Source: JBNJGT01 sp964473285 (GTDB lineage: Archaea > Nanobdellota > Nanobdellia > Woesearchaeales > JACJVW01). Taken from it: a stretch of DNA of 64,000 bases. The DNA lies in assembly GCA_964473285.1 (NCBI GenBank), contig CAYYOI010000001.1:1-64000 (forward strand), given 5' to 3'. Under the pieces are notes generated by a model. It searched no databases, was not told the origin of the DNA, and worked only from the letters and a program-made list of their open reading frames with translations. Of this stretch, positions 21,801-28,895 are shown piece after piece. The position numbers and the translations under genes are program-made. How positions within the stretch are numbered: position 1 is the stretch's first letter; every line of letters begins with the position of its first letter.

Positions 21801-24800
21801 AATAGACAAATATTGTATCTGTACCTTCCTTTATCTGTGTCCAGAGGATGGCATGATTGCTATCTGATTCCTGGACCCAGTGTGGTAAGATCTCTTCTTT
21901 TTGGGTGGAGGTATTGAGAGAGGTTATCCTGATATCTGAGAAGTCTGTAGCTGAAAAATCAAGGTCATCTGTATCCAGTTCAATCTTTGCCTGGGATCTG
22001 CCAGTAACGTTGAATGACAGACGATGAGGCCATTCCTGATCATACCATGTATTAGTAGATATATCAGGTAGAAGTCTTAGATCATCTGTTACGCTGATGT
22101 TGTTATTCTCAGAATAACTCCTGAATCCATCATATGAATCATCAAGTTCACCTGAACCGCCAATCTTCTTGTACTGGGCGGCAATCTCATCAGTACCTGA
22201 ATATGTACCGTTCATGTGAAAATCAGTGAAAAGGTCATGATAAGGATAATCCGGTTCATCAATAAGCAAGTCTCCTTCATACCAGGAGATCGCCCATTCG
22301 TTAACTCTGGGGCTGAATGAGGTGTTTGTAGTATTGAGTACTGCTTCTATTGACAAATTATCATAACCAAAAGTGCATCCACTGATGTCGTATTCAGTTA
22401 TTTCTTCTGCCACTGGTATCTCGCAGAGGGTGTTTTCACTGAACAGCCGATAAGTAATGTTTGTACTCTCTGGGATATAATGATCTGCAAAAAAGGTTGT
22501 AAAGGAAGCGTTGGAGTCTATGAGTCCTGTAGTAAGGTTTCCAGAGGATTCATACTCGGAAAATTCAGAACTAATATTTACTGTGTGTGTGTCACTTGTC
22601 CTGTTAAGGTAAATGATCCAGTCAAGACCTGCCCTGTTTGCACCATCATTGTCAGAATCACACCATGCCTCTATATAACCATCTGAATAAGTATCTGAGG
22701 ATCCGGTTATCTCATACCCATGATAATCATTGTAGAAACTGAAATAAGTTCCTGAGAATACTCCTTTTGAACGAACCCATAGATCCTGGGGAAGGAAGTT
22801 GTCAAACAGGGAGAGATAATCAAAACCAGGCATGTCCACAATTCCCACATTTTCAGCATCCCTGCTGTCCAGCATGAAAAATGTTCCTTCAGCCACATCG
22901 TCAGTATTAGGTTCCCTTACACCTATAGCCCCATCAAAGTCTCCGTCACTGTCAGGAGTTAGCATACGCCAGTATAGTGTACCATTTGCAAATGTATCTA
23001 TGCTTGCAAAGCTTGGATTGTTCTGGTTGTTGAACCATCCGCCACCATCAGTCCAGTATTCTACATATCCTTCACCTTCAGGGAAATTATAATGACCGTC
23101 GGTCACAACCTGCCATTTGTTGGTATCAAGACTGCCATCATTGAAATCATCGAAAAAAGGAAAGACCTGTTCACCATCGTGATAACTGCTTTGGCTGGCA
23201 TCCTGATTTGCATAGTATACCCTGAATGATTCTGTATCATCTATCCTTGGAGCTCTTACCCAGATAGTTGTCTGTGACCTGTTGCAGTAGCCTTCTTCTA
23301 TCCAAAAATAGACCTGCTGTTCTGAACCATTTTTCCAGGTGATGCGAAGATCTGAACAATCCCCTTTCATCTTATTCTCATTGATTAGAGTCCTTGTATC
23401 AAGTGTGAATGAGAAAGGATAGTTACCTGGAGACTCTCCTGTAAGAGTTATATCTCTTGAGTGTCTCCAGCATCCGCTCTCCATATAATCAAGACAACCT
23501 TTCTGAAGTTCTACGCCACCTTTGTGTGTTGCATTGAATATAATATTATGGTGGGAAGAGATGCTTTCATTACTTCTTAGATCATCGTAATAAGACCTGT
23601 TCATATCAACAATTATAGGATCAATTGCTATGAACCAAGGACGAGCTTCATGGAAGGTATTATTTTCATACTCTATCTCTGAAGAGAGGCTATAGAGATC
23701 AGGGGTCTTCAATGGAGGCTGAAGCGTGTAGTTGAGTTGTGCTTCTCCTGAAGATTCCAATGTGATGGTATTGTTATCTATTATTCCTGTAGAGCTTTCA
23801 ATTGAGAGGTTGGAAGGGATTTTTTCCTTTAGAGTATATGTACCGTTGTAATATGGCTTTATTGTGATGCTTGCCTTAAATGGGCCCTGCCAGGGGTCAG
23901 TTGTCATAGGAGCATCTCTTATTATCTCAAATGGATAATCCTTTTCCACAAGGAAGGATGAGTGCATGGTGTCATTGATCTTATCAGAGAGGGCATTTAC
24001 TTCAAGTCCATACTCTCCTTCTTCTGCTGTATTGTATTCAAATGAATAGATTCCTTTGCTTATCTCTTCTATACTATTAAAAGTTGTAAGATTTGTGGGA
24101 CTCTCTATTGTACATGATACATTGGCTGATGAAAGATAACCCTCACTATCAAGAATAACGATTGTTATGTTCGCTTTTTCACCGGGAGGGTATCTACTCT
24201 TGTTGGTGTTTACTGATGCAAGACCTGTCTCGAACTTTTGTGCTGAAAGGTGTGGAACCACCCATCTTATCTCATCATAAAGTCCATTGGAGTTGGTGTC
24301 TACGAAGGAAACATTGTATGAATCCTTGTCTGTTATATCAACCTTAGACCCGTTTATATAATGGTAGAGTCTTGGTTTCAGAATGGGCTCATCTATCTTT
24401 GTTGATGCGCTCACATTGATGTAGTGGAAGGAAGAATTTATGATTATCTCTTTCTTATGTCCCCTCTTTTTCTCTTTCTTGACAGGTGCGGGGGTAGAAT
24501 AGGTTACCTTAAGGTCTCCAGTATATTCTGATCGATTTATCTCTCTCTTTTCTAGTCTGATTGTTTTTCCCTGATGAATAAGGCTTATGTTGTGGGCTTG
24601 TGAAGGTATATCAAGGTTTTCATGTACTAGTTTTTCCCATCTGACTGGTTTTCCTGCTTCTGCCTTTTTTTGCTTTGCTTTTATCTTCTTTATCAAGATC
24701 TCTTCTTTTGTTATGTTTTCTCCTTTTCTTGCGTATATTGTGACGATTGATTCTTGCTCACTACCTGCAGTTACTCTCAAGATGCCATTTGAAACTTTTG

Positions 24801-25860
24801 TCTCGTAATCCGAGCTTGCAAGATAGGTAACATTCTGTCCCATGTATTCTGAAAGATTCAGTTCTAATGTGTCAGTGATAGTGAATACTTTAGGGCCTTG
24901 CCAAATAAGTTGTCTTGAAGAGGGTCTGCCTTTCTTTGTTGATGTGTTTGTTCCATTTTGCTTGTATGAGCCTGTTAGATTTTCTGAGGAATTTGCCTCA
25001 GAAGTCGATGGTTCTTCTTGTGTAATGTTTTCAGTGAGATTTTTTGTTGTTTGTGTGAGGTTTTTTGTCTTGTTATTTGTAAGGTTAGTATCTATATCTG
25101 TCAGGTTTCTTTGGTCTACAGTAATATTGCGGGTTTGGTTGTCTGTGAGATTTGTGTTTTTGGTAGTATTTGTTATAGTTTCATTGTTGATTGTCGTATT
25201 TTGTTTTGCTGTTGTGTTGTCTGTGAGGTTGTCTGTGAGGTTGTCTGTGAGGTTGTCTGTAAGGTTGTCTGTAAGGTTGTCTGTCAAGTTGTCTGTAAGG
25301 TTTGTGGGTTTTGTATTGTTGATACCCGCGATTGATTCATTCTCCTCTTTGGTAAAGTTGGACATATTACTCGTTGAACTCTTGTTTATTTGCTCTGAAG
25401 TTGATCCATTAGTAGACCTGGACCTTATCCATTCTGTCTCTATGAATTCAGCTGATACATTTAGTGGAAGTTCATCTACTGGAATGAGAATTGTGCCGTT
25501 GCAGGTTTGATTGCAGGTCACAGTAGTATTAGAGCTTATTATCCAGCCGCTTTCATTGATGACATAAGATATATTAAGGCCTGATGCCTCTTCTGGTATG
25601 CTTGATTCAAAGCCTGCCATACCTGTATAGGTGGGTTCAAATACGAAAAGCGATACTGCAAAAAGGATTGCAATGGCTGCAAACAAAATGAAAGGAAAGG
25701 ATTTTGGTTCATTCCTGAGCATCTCTTCTTTTTGGTGGTAGTAATCTATCCATTCGTGACATGTTTTCCATTCGTTGTAATCTGAGGTTTCTCTGAGCCT
25801 TTTTTCCATTTGACGGCGATAGGACTGGCACAATCTTATGCGTGAATCTGTGCCTTTCAT
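12799..25860 (-). CDS. giant N-terminally anchored surface protein with four DUF2341-type modules
   Basis: One open frame of 4353 residues. Residues 1-53 are charged and cytoplasmic; one transmembrane helix at about 54-73 (FILFAAIAILFAVSLFVF) acts as signal anchor; the rest is outside. Residues 150-310 are a Thr/Asn-rich stalk with an NLTD repeat. Four DUF2341-like modules follow near residues 800-900, 1270-1380, 1915-2005 and 2855-2970, each ending in a YYxNP/YYDG-type strand and followed by a beta-sandwich resembling a concanavalin-A-like lectin fold (FDDFNDGSLDTNKW and variants). Between and after them are many Ig-like repeats of about 80-100 residues. Asn-X-Ser/Thr sites are extremely dense, so heavy N-glycosylation is likely. 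No C-terminal anchor is present. It probably mediates cell contact or sugar binding (inference). Confidence 0.88.
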   Translation of the reverse strand: MKGTDSRIRLCQSYRRQMEKRLRETSDYNEWKTCHEWIDYYHQKEEMLRNEPKSFPFILFAAIAILFAVSLFVFEPTYTGMAGFESSIPEEASGLNISYVINESGWIISSNTTVTCNQTCNGTILIPVDELPLNVSAEFIETEWIRSRSTNGSTSEQINKSSTSNMSNFTKEENESIAGINNTKPTNLTDNLTDNLTDNLTDNLTDNLTDNLTDNTTAKQNTTINNETITNTTKNTNLTDNQTRNITVDQRNLTDIDTNLTNNKTKNLTQTTKNLTENITQEEPSTSEANSSENLTGSYKQNGTNTSTKKGRPSSRQLIWQGPKVFTITDTLELNLSEYMGQNVTYLASSDYETKVSNGILRVTAGSEQESIVTIYARKGENITKEEILIKKIKAKQKKAEAGKPVRWEKLVHENLDIPSQAHNISLIHQGKTIRLEKREINRSEYTGDLKVTYSTPAPVKKEKKRGHKKEIIINSSFHYINVSASTKIDEPILKPRLYHYINGSKVDITDKDSYNVSFVDTNSNGLYDEIRWVVPHLSAQKFETGLASVNTNKSRYPPGEKANITIVILDSEGYLSSANVSCTIESPTNLTTFNSIEEISKGIYSFEYNTAEEGEYGLEVNALSDKINDTMHSSFLVEKDYPFEIIRDAPMTTDPWQGPFKASITIKPYYNGTYTLKEKIPSNLSIESSTGIIDNNTITLESSGEAQLNYTLQPPLKTPDLYSLSSEIEYENNTFHEARPWFIAIDPIIVDMNRSYYDDLRSNESISSHHNIIFNATHKGGVELQKGCLDYMESGCWRHSRDITLTGESPGNYPFSFTLDTRTLINENKMKGDCSDLRITWKNGSEQQVYFWIEEGYCNRSQTTIWVRAPRIDDTESFRVYYANQDASQSSYHDGEQVFPFFDDFNDGSLDTNKWQVVTDGHYNFPEGEGYVEYWTDGGGWFNNQNNPSFASIDTFANGTLYWRMLTPDSDGDFDGAIGVREPNTDDVAEGTFFMLDSRDAENVGIVDMPGFDYLSLFDNFLPQDLWVRSKGVFSGTYFSFYNDYHGYEITGSSDTYSDGYIEAWCDSDNDGANRAGLDWIIYLNRTSDTHTVNISSEFSEYESSGNLTTGLIDSNASFTTFFADHYIPESTNITYRLFSENTLCEIPVAEEITEYDISGCTFGYDNLSIEAVLNTTNTSFSPRVNEWAISWYEGDLLIDEPDYPYHDLFTDFHMNGTYSGTDEIAAQYKKIGGSGELDDSYDGFRSYSENNNISVTDDLRLLPDISTNTWYDQEWPHRLSFNVTGRSQAKIELDTDDLDFSATDFSDIRITSLNTSTQKEEILPHWVQESDSNHAILWTQIKEGTDTIFVYYGNPGAQDTSDGDKVFDFFEDFENSSLETSKWIDNEGSYSITGGEFVGQPGTELEYIYTSEYTVSEPKIIEFAMRGNSDDWRAGIGIGSWNFIEHYETGTWFGTTEYDFVIDRNRWGGDLSESGQARNNEGLHNYMVTVNSESTLFNDTTQGRGHSATQTPTGPLYLVNDGDSEMRIEWIFSRENTPVSIQKWKHENVSFSLYGNYTSDSLDTNASIVYYDTIEYLSDEPTGTNLSIYTRTSDDKSSWTDWERQTNGQQITSDGRRFLQYQVRMVTTNKTITPIFNSISINYKTSLAMFFTNMSESDTVFAASNPYPCSGDCSPQWQVTPKKHGKFVLRLTGDSVSNEKIIYVFADTVLDTSSDPVTASGDEIRVSGTLKDDMGKDVSGTVLIFIDDSKVGSAIADEGSFSASIEVPESSIGNHTLKTIFQKDYERYFNPSEDESNLFISSRPNITNISVNDAGIGGLINLNISANDTRGIDSLETKFTRPDGTQEIFTFNDSLEYRNTWDVGTYTFNITATNIDGIQAESTVYADVQGSAIVSPQLEKDSYQNHEDVYLSDRFYEWNKKLPITTNATNRTVILEIDNPEVWRYTNGSDIAFYGNERLAHWIKNTSIYVRLKNQSEITMYYDGPPTQENKSEVFDFYDDVSEDKESEYIEEVIYDRGANNGLFTWDTAQERITIDDSNDDMIAYPSIVPSEFEAEVTVHGDDDDALGLFVQSGSTYYEALISNDFPDGGTDGIFSQTQGNTPNLLQATSEDIDSQSKHTIRLRYESSTLSMYVDDSLQASYDIDLEPSAIGFVSVAMNGNDYLTNFTLRELHDTQLEYGDVQAASRALNTGDRPINGYRWANIQYYNGLYWENLYPVPINDIATDDIKTIANGTTLDYYYDWNNNPWNTGIYPHGKYRVKFSLVRNTTNPDRDDQIIVGSDYEQIVGYDTFYILQSYLHLANLTHENTIDEYETTDTIDWINITLFAANNTALDSEVTLTLLDKYALDYVGFGPYQETKHYGEIPYNTTKTRQWNEGYTIPEDAEGSYMLKWDVVMDLLNGPLRVNRSEYILIHNLREDFAVSNISRQYLNTSQLVNFSMQNEWSRNLTDVSISLNCPENISCACVSDCNMATLAGPLTAVYNISTGTASVGDYDMNVTIKYINPGEEIKVWDEILNQKLEIREQGTFEITQYSAPSSITRGNQADISYLAQSSNNSDVVDAYLNITTYPLSWGLVTPDSSYVSLLYAGEVLWNNATFDVPISTSLGTQHVTAESAGSGVKSDFKNTYIDIYAKTAISSFIVSDNDTSRGEEIELQARLVYDNGTAISGERIYFFDETDDQAIGSAITNEQGWATKSFTPELSLGLHTLNATYEGSPDDYTNPSVGYEQMYLGLKPTIHEVMIDPVIGYGINQTIQANITDDTSIDSAWAQVTYPNTSTTNISLSSGELFTGQFSDTWFNGTYHVQVFAKDTSGSINHSSLSSFVVKADGGIQVKVNESTYDLHENVTLIETVPWWDGSYERRKEIILNDTIDGHTMEISMDTRSMLPSGNDLRIVWFNGTGNVELARINLSSFDSSNTRILFKTRGNGSYYVYYHNPDAGIAPSDKSEVYYFYDDFNRADSNDIGNNWSEWGTDTDTQIVNNHLQVQGTAGVKHNLSVLQEAFNLSFNMVSPDSGDGWWQHIGVGDASEMTDADDVAGLGPAIYTHRESSWGGMVVDYYITRYPSTASGNIIEEDVSGDYDYRLDVADKYDYHRQSTTVQDLDFTDNPTDLDQIRISSDGAPIYTYDDIKIVLTGEIDYEMGEEETFADDTLSTTETFRGEVFAEIQRYDDTWQTIDTHINGIEKTVNADTIFDLEKIWNPWDTKNSEGGTYRVYAYMQTPYGEPIQASEGVYEGYDEFTILGPQTYVTIEDIRIYEVNETTRYSSGTLIDSGLAKTFTLFGNESYRIEIEMKNHFDSQDWNISESDFSHAGLNQTWHLNESQDIWYKIGYGGNEYNGTFNGTVMWNARGTVPVDTKLTLSYAVNMTSTGDYPVVFTVDDSLFTKSDESLFHVINRQYDFPHLHEAIYGLSTNDVIRNSQDTTIFARWDQEIGEANVFYNATIPGMVSDEITLSESNPHNWTNYTFNPSANWLLGKHVTRIEANNPSGFWNDTLPYLSFNVYGLATVDDLSINQTEIDLNDSVRITCSIIDETNQSSIPGYTVSLYSDDYPIYQSTTNEAGEIAYIYEPSTYGLYDLTCNISETSLYKVDHRNISHETVFVREFDPPRYKEISGPVKTYKGQGETYSVRWTDNAILEDATLSLNLTGVFSNVTNISLDSNDTWAHIDYSVPTDTDPGLYGWKQYARDTSLNSNETPIQQMEVWGYSGITDSFQRRSSVRIGNYTTTGCFVQDLNDTGIAGYNVTYYRNGVYLGNNITNASGWATYQFNDSELGLHTMTCNITNQLYYNATIDSANISLNVVNTSNIYPPKLEEYGINDTELSRGECLYLYGKWDEEPDTARAIYNSSDFIEQDIPKPYSVNWTNLTLCTNNSWTIGKHAIKLWANDSNKNINNTVPYLYFNLTGNSRVDWVSPSGITPRGVTNLTCSVTDADTADPISSYLVQYYGPEGYLGSSYSGSDGYASYEIDLSSSSLGSYDYQCNIQSTDFYRPMKSQASDTIEIVNYLPIELHHPRDGQRIESQNIDFNWTPKTDVLGEQVTCNLSLDGEINTTVITSSGDVTHTVVNNLSQGIHNWSVTCWHEEIQNTSQTNTFTVGLQENIPPEIPVRLTPQEDNFTVFERRPIFSWEEAYDSNADNLSYNLLIELEECSGPLQCSVHEINKTNITNLNFTPFQDLDYDSIYSWRIQAYDGIVHSNWSEPWNFSIESRIIVSLANENVSFGVQRVGDSIETTDDSNSSTPQPFIVRNDGNIIIDIHNISAQDDLWESPMARSPSRFFQIKAGNSTEYASFDYNQSVTEWTNVSSNAYMIRQLLHHDDSDEAEIEVKIEVPWEEPPGKKQSTLIFYGEPGE
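25216..25299 (-). repeat. 12-base tandem repeat encoding NLTD units
   Basis: Seven near-identical 12-base units (GTTGTCTGTGAG and variants on the plus strand) lie inside the giant surface-protein gene. Each encodes Asn-Leu-Thr-Asp, one N-glycosylation site per four residues. Copy number could change by slippage. Confidence 0.9.
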
Positions 25861-26348
25861 TTTTGCCTCGCCCTCCTATAGACTGTCCAGATTGTCCTTT
25901 CGTTGCGATTCAGCAGGATTGCGATCTCTGAGTATCTTAGGTTACGCTCGTCCCTCAGATAGCAGACAATACCTTCAAGGATTGTAAGGTTCTCCCGGAT
26001 ACAGGGTTTGAAAGGTATCTTTTGTGAATGTTCTATTGAAAGGGTGACATCCTGCTTTCTGGCATTATTGTATGTGGACCATATGACCTGGGAACTACGA
26101 TTGAGAAGGGTTCCTATGTCCTTATTCTTGTAATTAAGATGGTCGCGAAGGTAAAGCACTGTTGCCTGGAGTGGACTTAGTGCCGAGTGGAATATAGAAA
26201 GAGGAATTTGCAGCTCATCATCAGGGGCCATCGATATGAGCATCTCTACAAGGGTCTCTTTTGGAAGTGCCAGAAGATGATCCTTTATTTTAGGAAGAAG
26301 AGACTTATCTTTCAAAAGATCCTGCACAAACTTGGATTCCGGGCCCAC
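25857..26348 (-). CDS. double helix-turn-helix regulator resembling sigma-factor region 4
   Basis: A 163-residue DNA-binding protein with an internal duplication: residues 57-99 (LSPLQATVLYLRDHLNYKNK...) and 121-163 (LTILEGIVCYLRDERNLRYS...) align through the pattern LxxLxxxVxYLRDxxNLxYxxIAxLLNRxxxxIWxxYxxAR. Each copy looks like the helix-turn-helix of sigma-70 region 4 or a related archaeal regulator. The start is GTG, preceded by a TATA box. The stop overlaps the ATG of the giant surface-protein gene by four bases (ATGA), so regulator and surface protein are co-translated; it may control its own operon (inference). Confidence 0.75.
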   Translation of the reverse strand: MGPESKFVQDLLKDKSLLPKIKDHLLALPKETLVEMLISMAPDDELQIPLSIFHSALSPLQATVLYLRDHLNYKNKDIGTLLNRSSQVIWSTYNNARKQDVTLSIEHSQKIPFKPCIRENLTILEGIVCYLRDERNLRYSEIAILLNRNERTIWTVYRRARQK

Positions 26349-26374
26349 AATTGTACTATTATGTAAGTATTTAG

Positions 26375-26382
26375 TTTATAAA
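26375..26382 (-). promoter_or_regulatory. TATA box of the surface-protein operon
   Basis: TTTATAAA on the minus strand ends 27 bases before the GTG start at 26348. The region 26349-26515 is otherwise non-coding and very AT-rich, and separates this operon from the serS operon, which ends at 26516. Confidence 0.65.
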
Positions 26383-26515
26383 GGTTTTTATTTTAGAGAG
26401 TTTAAACTTTAATTAATAGTATAAAGGTAATACTATATAAGTTTATTTAGATAATTAGTAATATTATGTAGGTTAAAATTAATATATAATAGGTAAATAG
26501 AAGAAGAAGAAGAAG

Positions 26516-26821
26516 TCATATCTTGAGTCCGCAATATGGGCAAAAGTTAAATGTGGCATGGATAGTCCTGCGGCATCTTGGACAAAACCTATGGGCCCCG
26601 TTCATCTGTACCTGCTGAGCGTATTGACCGTGATAAGGATTGTGTTGTTGAGGCTTGCTCTTCTTTCTCACCAGCATGACCAAGAGCTTGAGTATTCCAA
26701 AAAGAAGGAGGATGCCCCCTACTATGATAAAAAAGATAAGTTTCTCTTTGTCAAGGTAATAGGAGACAATGGAAACTGCTGCTCCTACCATGACATAGAC
26801 TATACCATGGATAGAGGTCAT
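26516..26821 (-). CDS. small membrane protein with a C-terminal zinc ribbon
   Basis: A 101-residue protein with two transmembrane helices (about residues 5-22 and 27-51), a basic linker, and a C-terminal zinc ribbon with two Cys-x2-Cys knuckles (CPRC and CPYC, residues 81-97). The ribbon would face the cytoplasm if both helices form a hairpin. Its ATG overlaps the stop of serS by one base (TAATG), so it is translated with serS. Function unknown. Confidence 0.75.
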   Translation of the reverse strand: MTSIHGIVYVMVGAAVSIVSYYLDKEKLIFFIIVGGILLLFGILKLLVMLVRKKSKPQQHNPYHGQYAQQVQMNGAHRFCPRCRRTIHATFNFCPYCGLKI

Positions 26822-28092
26822 TATCCAATCACTGTTTTTCCACCCATATAAGGTACCAGTGCTTCAGGAACTGTTACTGTACCATCCTTGTTCTGGTAGT
26901 TCTCAAGTATTGCCACCATTGCTCTGGAGGTTGCAATGACAGTATTATTCAAAGTATGCACCATGTACTTCTCTTTACCATCGGTTGCCTTTATATTTAA
27001 ACGCCGTGCTTGAGCAGCTTCCATGTTTGTAAGCGAGGTTATCTCAAAGTACTTGTTCTGCCTGGGGGACCAGGCTTCAAGGTCACAGCTTTTTGCCTTG
27101 AGGTCTGCAAGATCACCTGAACAGCATTCCAGTATCCTGAATGGAAGACCAAGACCTTTGAATATGTTCACGGAATGCTCGAGCATCTCATCGTAAAACT
27201 TGTATGAGTTCTCTGGCTCGCAAATCACAATCATCTCCTGCTTATGAAACTGGTGTGTCCTGAAAAGGCCTTTCTCGTCTATACCATGGCTGCCGATCTC
27301 TTTTCGAAAGCATGCACTGTATCCGGTTATCTTGACAGGAAGGTCTTTCTTATCAAGGGTCTTGTTAATATACATACCGATAAGCGGATGCTCGGCGGTT
27401 GCTATAAGATAAAGGTCCTCGTCTTCGATCTTGTATGCCTGTTCCTCGATCTCTTCATGGGAGTAGACTCCGTCCAGTACTTCCCGCCTTATCATGAGTG
27501 GAGGTTCCACATACTCAAAACCCTGTTTTACCATGTAATCTCTTGCGTAATTGATTAGGGCCATATTGAGGAGGGCAAGGTCACCTTTCAGGATATAGAA
27601 CCCTCTGCCTGAGATATCTGTTGCTGTATCAAAGTCAGCAACACCAAGTGATTCTGCCAATTCGGCATGGTTTTTTACCTCAAAATCTAATTGTCTTGGT
27701 TCTCCAAAAGTCTTTATCTCAACATTCTCTGAATCGTCTTTTCCAAGGGGAACTGACTCATGGATTATATTTGGGATGCGAAACAGGTAACCTTTAATCT
27801 CTTCATCAAGCTCCTTTTGTTTCTCTTCGATAGTTTTGATCTCAGCAGGAATATCTTTTGCTTTTTTTATAAGGTCAGAAACATTGGTCCCGGCTTTTTT
27901 TGCCTTGTTGATCTCCTCAGTGATCTCGTTCCTTTCATGGCGAAGCCTTTGGGCCTTTTGCATGAGTTTCCTTCTTTTCTCATCAGCCTTCAGGAGCTGG
28001 TCAACCAGGTCAACCTTTTCTTCCTGATGCTTCTTGCGTATATTCTCTTTCACTAGTTCCGGATTCTCTCGTATAAATTTCAAGTCAAGCAT
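26821..28092 (-). CDS. serS: seryl-tRNA synthetase
   Basis: Charges tRNA-Ser with serine. The 423-residue class II enzyme has the N-terminal antiparallel coiled-coil arm (about residues 25-105, Lys/Glu-rich) that grips the tRNA-Ser long arm. The core shows LIATAEHPLIG, motif 2 CFRKEIGSHGIDEKGLFRTHQF (quoted here as CFRKEIGSHG then GLFRTHQF), and motif 3 near the end with NNTVIATSRAMVAILENYQ. This is the common bacterial-type form rather than the rare methanogen form. The transcript begins at a TATA box near 28122-28131 and has a short leader with a GGTGA ribosome site. A zinc-ribbon membrane protein is coupled downstream. Confidence 0.97.
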   Translation of the reverse strand: MLDLKFIRENPELVKENIRKKHQEEKVDLVDQLLKADEKRRKLMQKAQRLRHERNEITEEINKAKKAGTNVSDLIKKAKDIPAEIKTIEEKQKELDEEIKGYLFRIPNIIHESVPLGKDDSENVEIKTFGEPRQLDFEVKNHAELAESLGVADFDTATDISGRGFYILKGDLALLNMALINYARDYMVKQGFEYVEPPLMIRREVLDGVYSHEEIEEQAYKIEDEDLYLIATAEHPLIGMYINKTLDKKDLPVKITGYSACFRKEIGSHGIDEKGLFRTHQFHKQEMIVICEPENSYKFYDEMLEHSVNIFKGLGLPFRILECCSGDLADLKAKSCDLEAWSPRQNKYFEITSLTNMEAAQARRLNIKATDGKEKYMVHTLNNTVIATSRAMVAILENYQNKDGTVTVPEALVPYMGGKTVIG

Positions 28093-28121
28093 GTACTCAC
28101 CCTCAGGATTAGTAGGTCAAT

Positions 28122-28131
28122 CTCCTATATA
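28122..28131 (-). promoter_or_regulatory. TATA box of serS
   Basis: On the minus strand TTTTATATAG lies 30-39 bases before the ATG at 28092, leaving a short leader that contains GAGGGTGA as a ribosome site. Confidence 0.5.
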
Positions 28132-28150
28132 AAAGTTGGGAATAGTATAA

Positions 28151-28158
28151 TTTAAATA
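28151..28158 (+). promoter_or_regulatory. TATA box of the interrupted membrane-protein gene
   Basis: TTTAAATA is 31 bases before the ATG at 28182, and GGAG lies just before that ATG. Both support 28182, not 28287, as the true start, which places an in-frame TAG inside the gene. Confidence 0.55.
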
Positions 28159-28181
28159 TCAAATAATCCAGGAGAAATGAT

Positions 28182-28895
28182 ATGCGATTATTTTTTTTAA
28201 TACTCCTGATACTTATCAGGGCAGTGAATGCGGATCTTGCACCAAAATCAACGGCGTAGTTCGAGGGGGCAGGACAATTCGCAATCATGGTCTGCTATCC
28301 ATGCACTGACGATTGCATGGATTATTGCGATGATAAGCTTTGCAGGGAATTAAGCTTTCATGAAGAATGTTTCTGGACAGTTCACCAGGTATGCAATGGC
28401 AGCTGTCATGTTTCAAGAATGCCTAAATCTTTTCGGGTTGCGATATCCAAGGATATGATTTCTGATGTATTCATGACAGATGGGATGCAGAACCGTTTTC
28501 AGGTCGAGGTTATCGATGGTGAAGTGAATGTCAATAATACTACACCTTTTTTCATGAGAACAATGTTCAAGTCTTTCATCATCGCCTATGTCCTTACTTT
28601 GCTTATAGAATTGGCAGGTGCAAGCATCTACCGGCTCATAGCCAAAAAGAAAAGGCTTAAGGGCGTGTTCATTGCAAACCTGGTAAGCCTTCCTGTATTG
28701 TGGCCAGTCGTGTGGGCTTTTCCAATCTTACTTATTCTAGGGGAGATTGCCGTGGTATTTTTTGAGGGATGGTTTATCTTATGGTTGCATGAGGATTCTT
28801 TGAGCTCGTCAATGTTTTTAAGCCTGTTACTGAATCTTGCAAGCCTTTTTTTAGGAGGATTTTTGCTTATTCTGATGCTTATATTCATTGCATGA
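28182..28895 (+). CDS. signal-peptide/Cys-rich/membrane protein interrupted by an in-frame TAG
   Basis: From the ATG at 28182 the frame encodes a signal peptide (MRLFFLILLILIRAVNA), then eight residues, then TAG at 28257-28259. The same frame stays open afterwards to 28895, encoding a short Cys-rich ectodomain (CYPCTDDCMDYCDDKLC), and at least three transmembrane helices in the last 130 residues. Without the stop the product would be 237-238 residues with a sensible export topology; if translation restarts at ATG 28287 the 202-residue product lacks the signal peptide. It could be a recent nonsense mutation (for example from TGG), a base-call error, or stop-codon readthrough. No family recognised. 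It overlaps pcm tail to tail by 11 bases. Confidence 0.6.

Noticed and set aside
25216..25299. Possible CRISPR-like array
   Set aside because: 12-base units without spacers, coding for NLTD.
24842..25510. 222-residue frame on the plus strand within the giant gene
   Set aside because: It is the mirror of the NLTD repeat region: its Val/Cys/Leu runs come from the antisense of Asn/Thr codons. No promoter or ribosome site.
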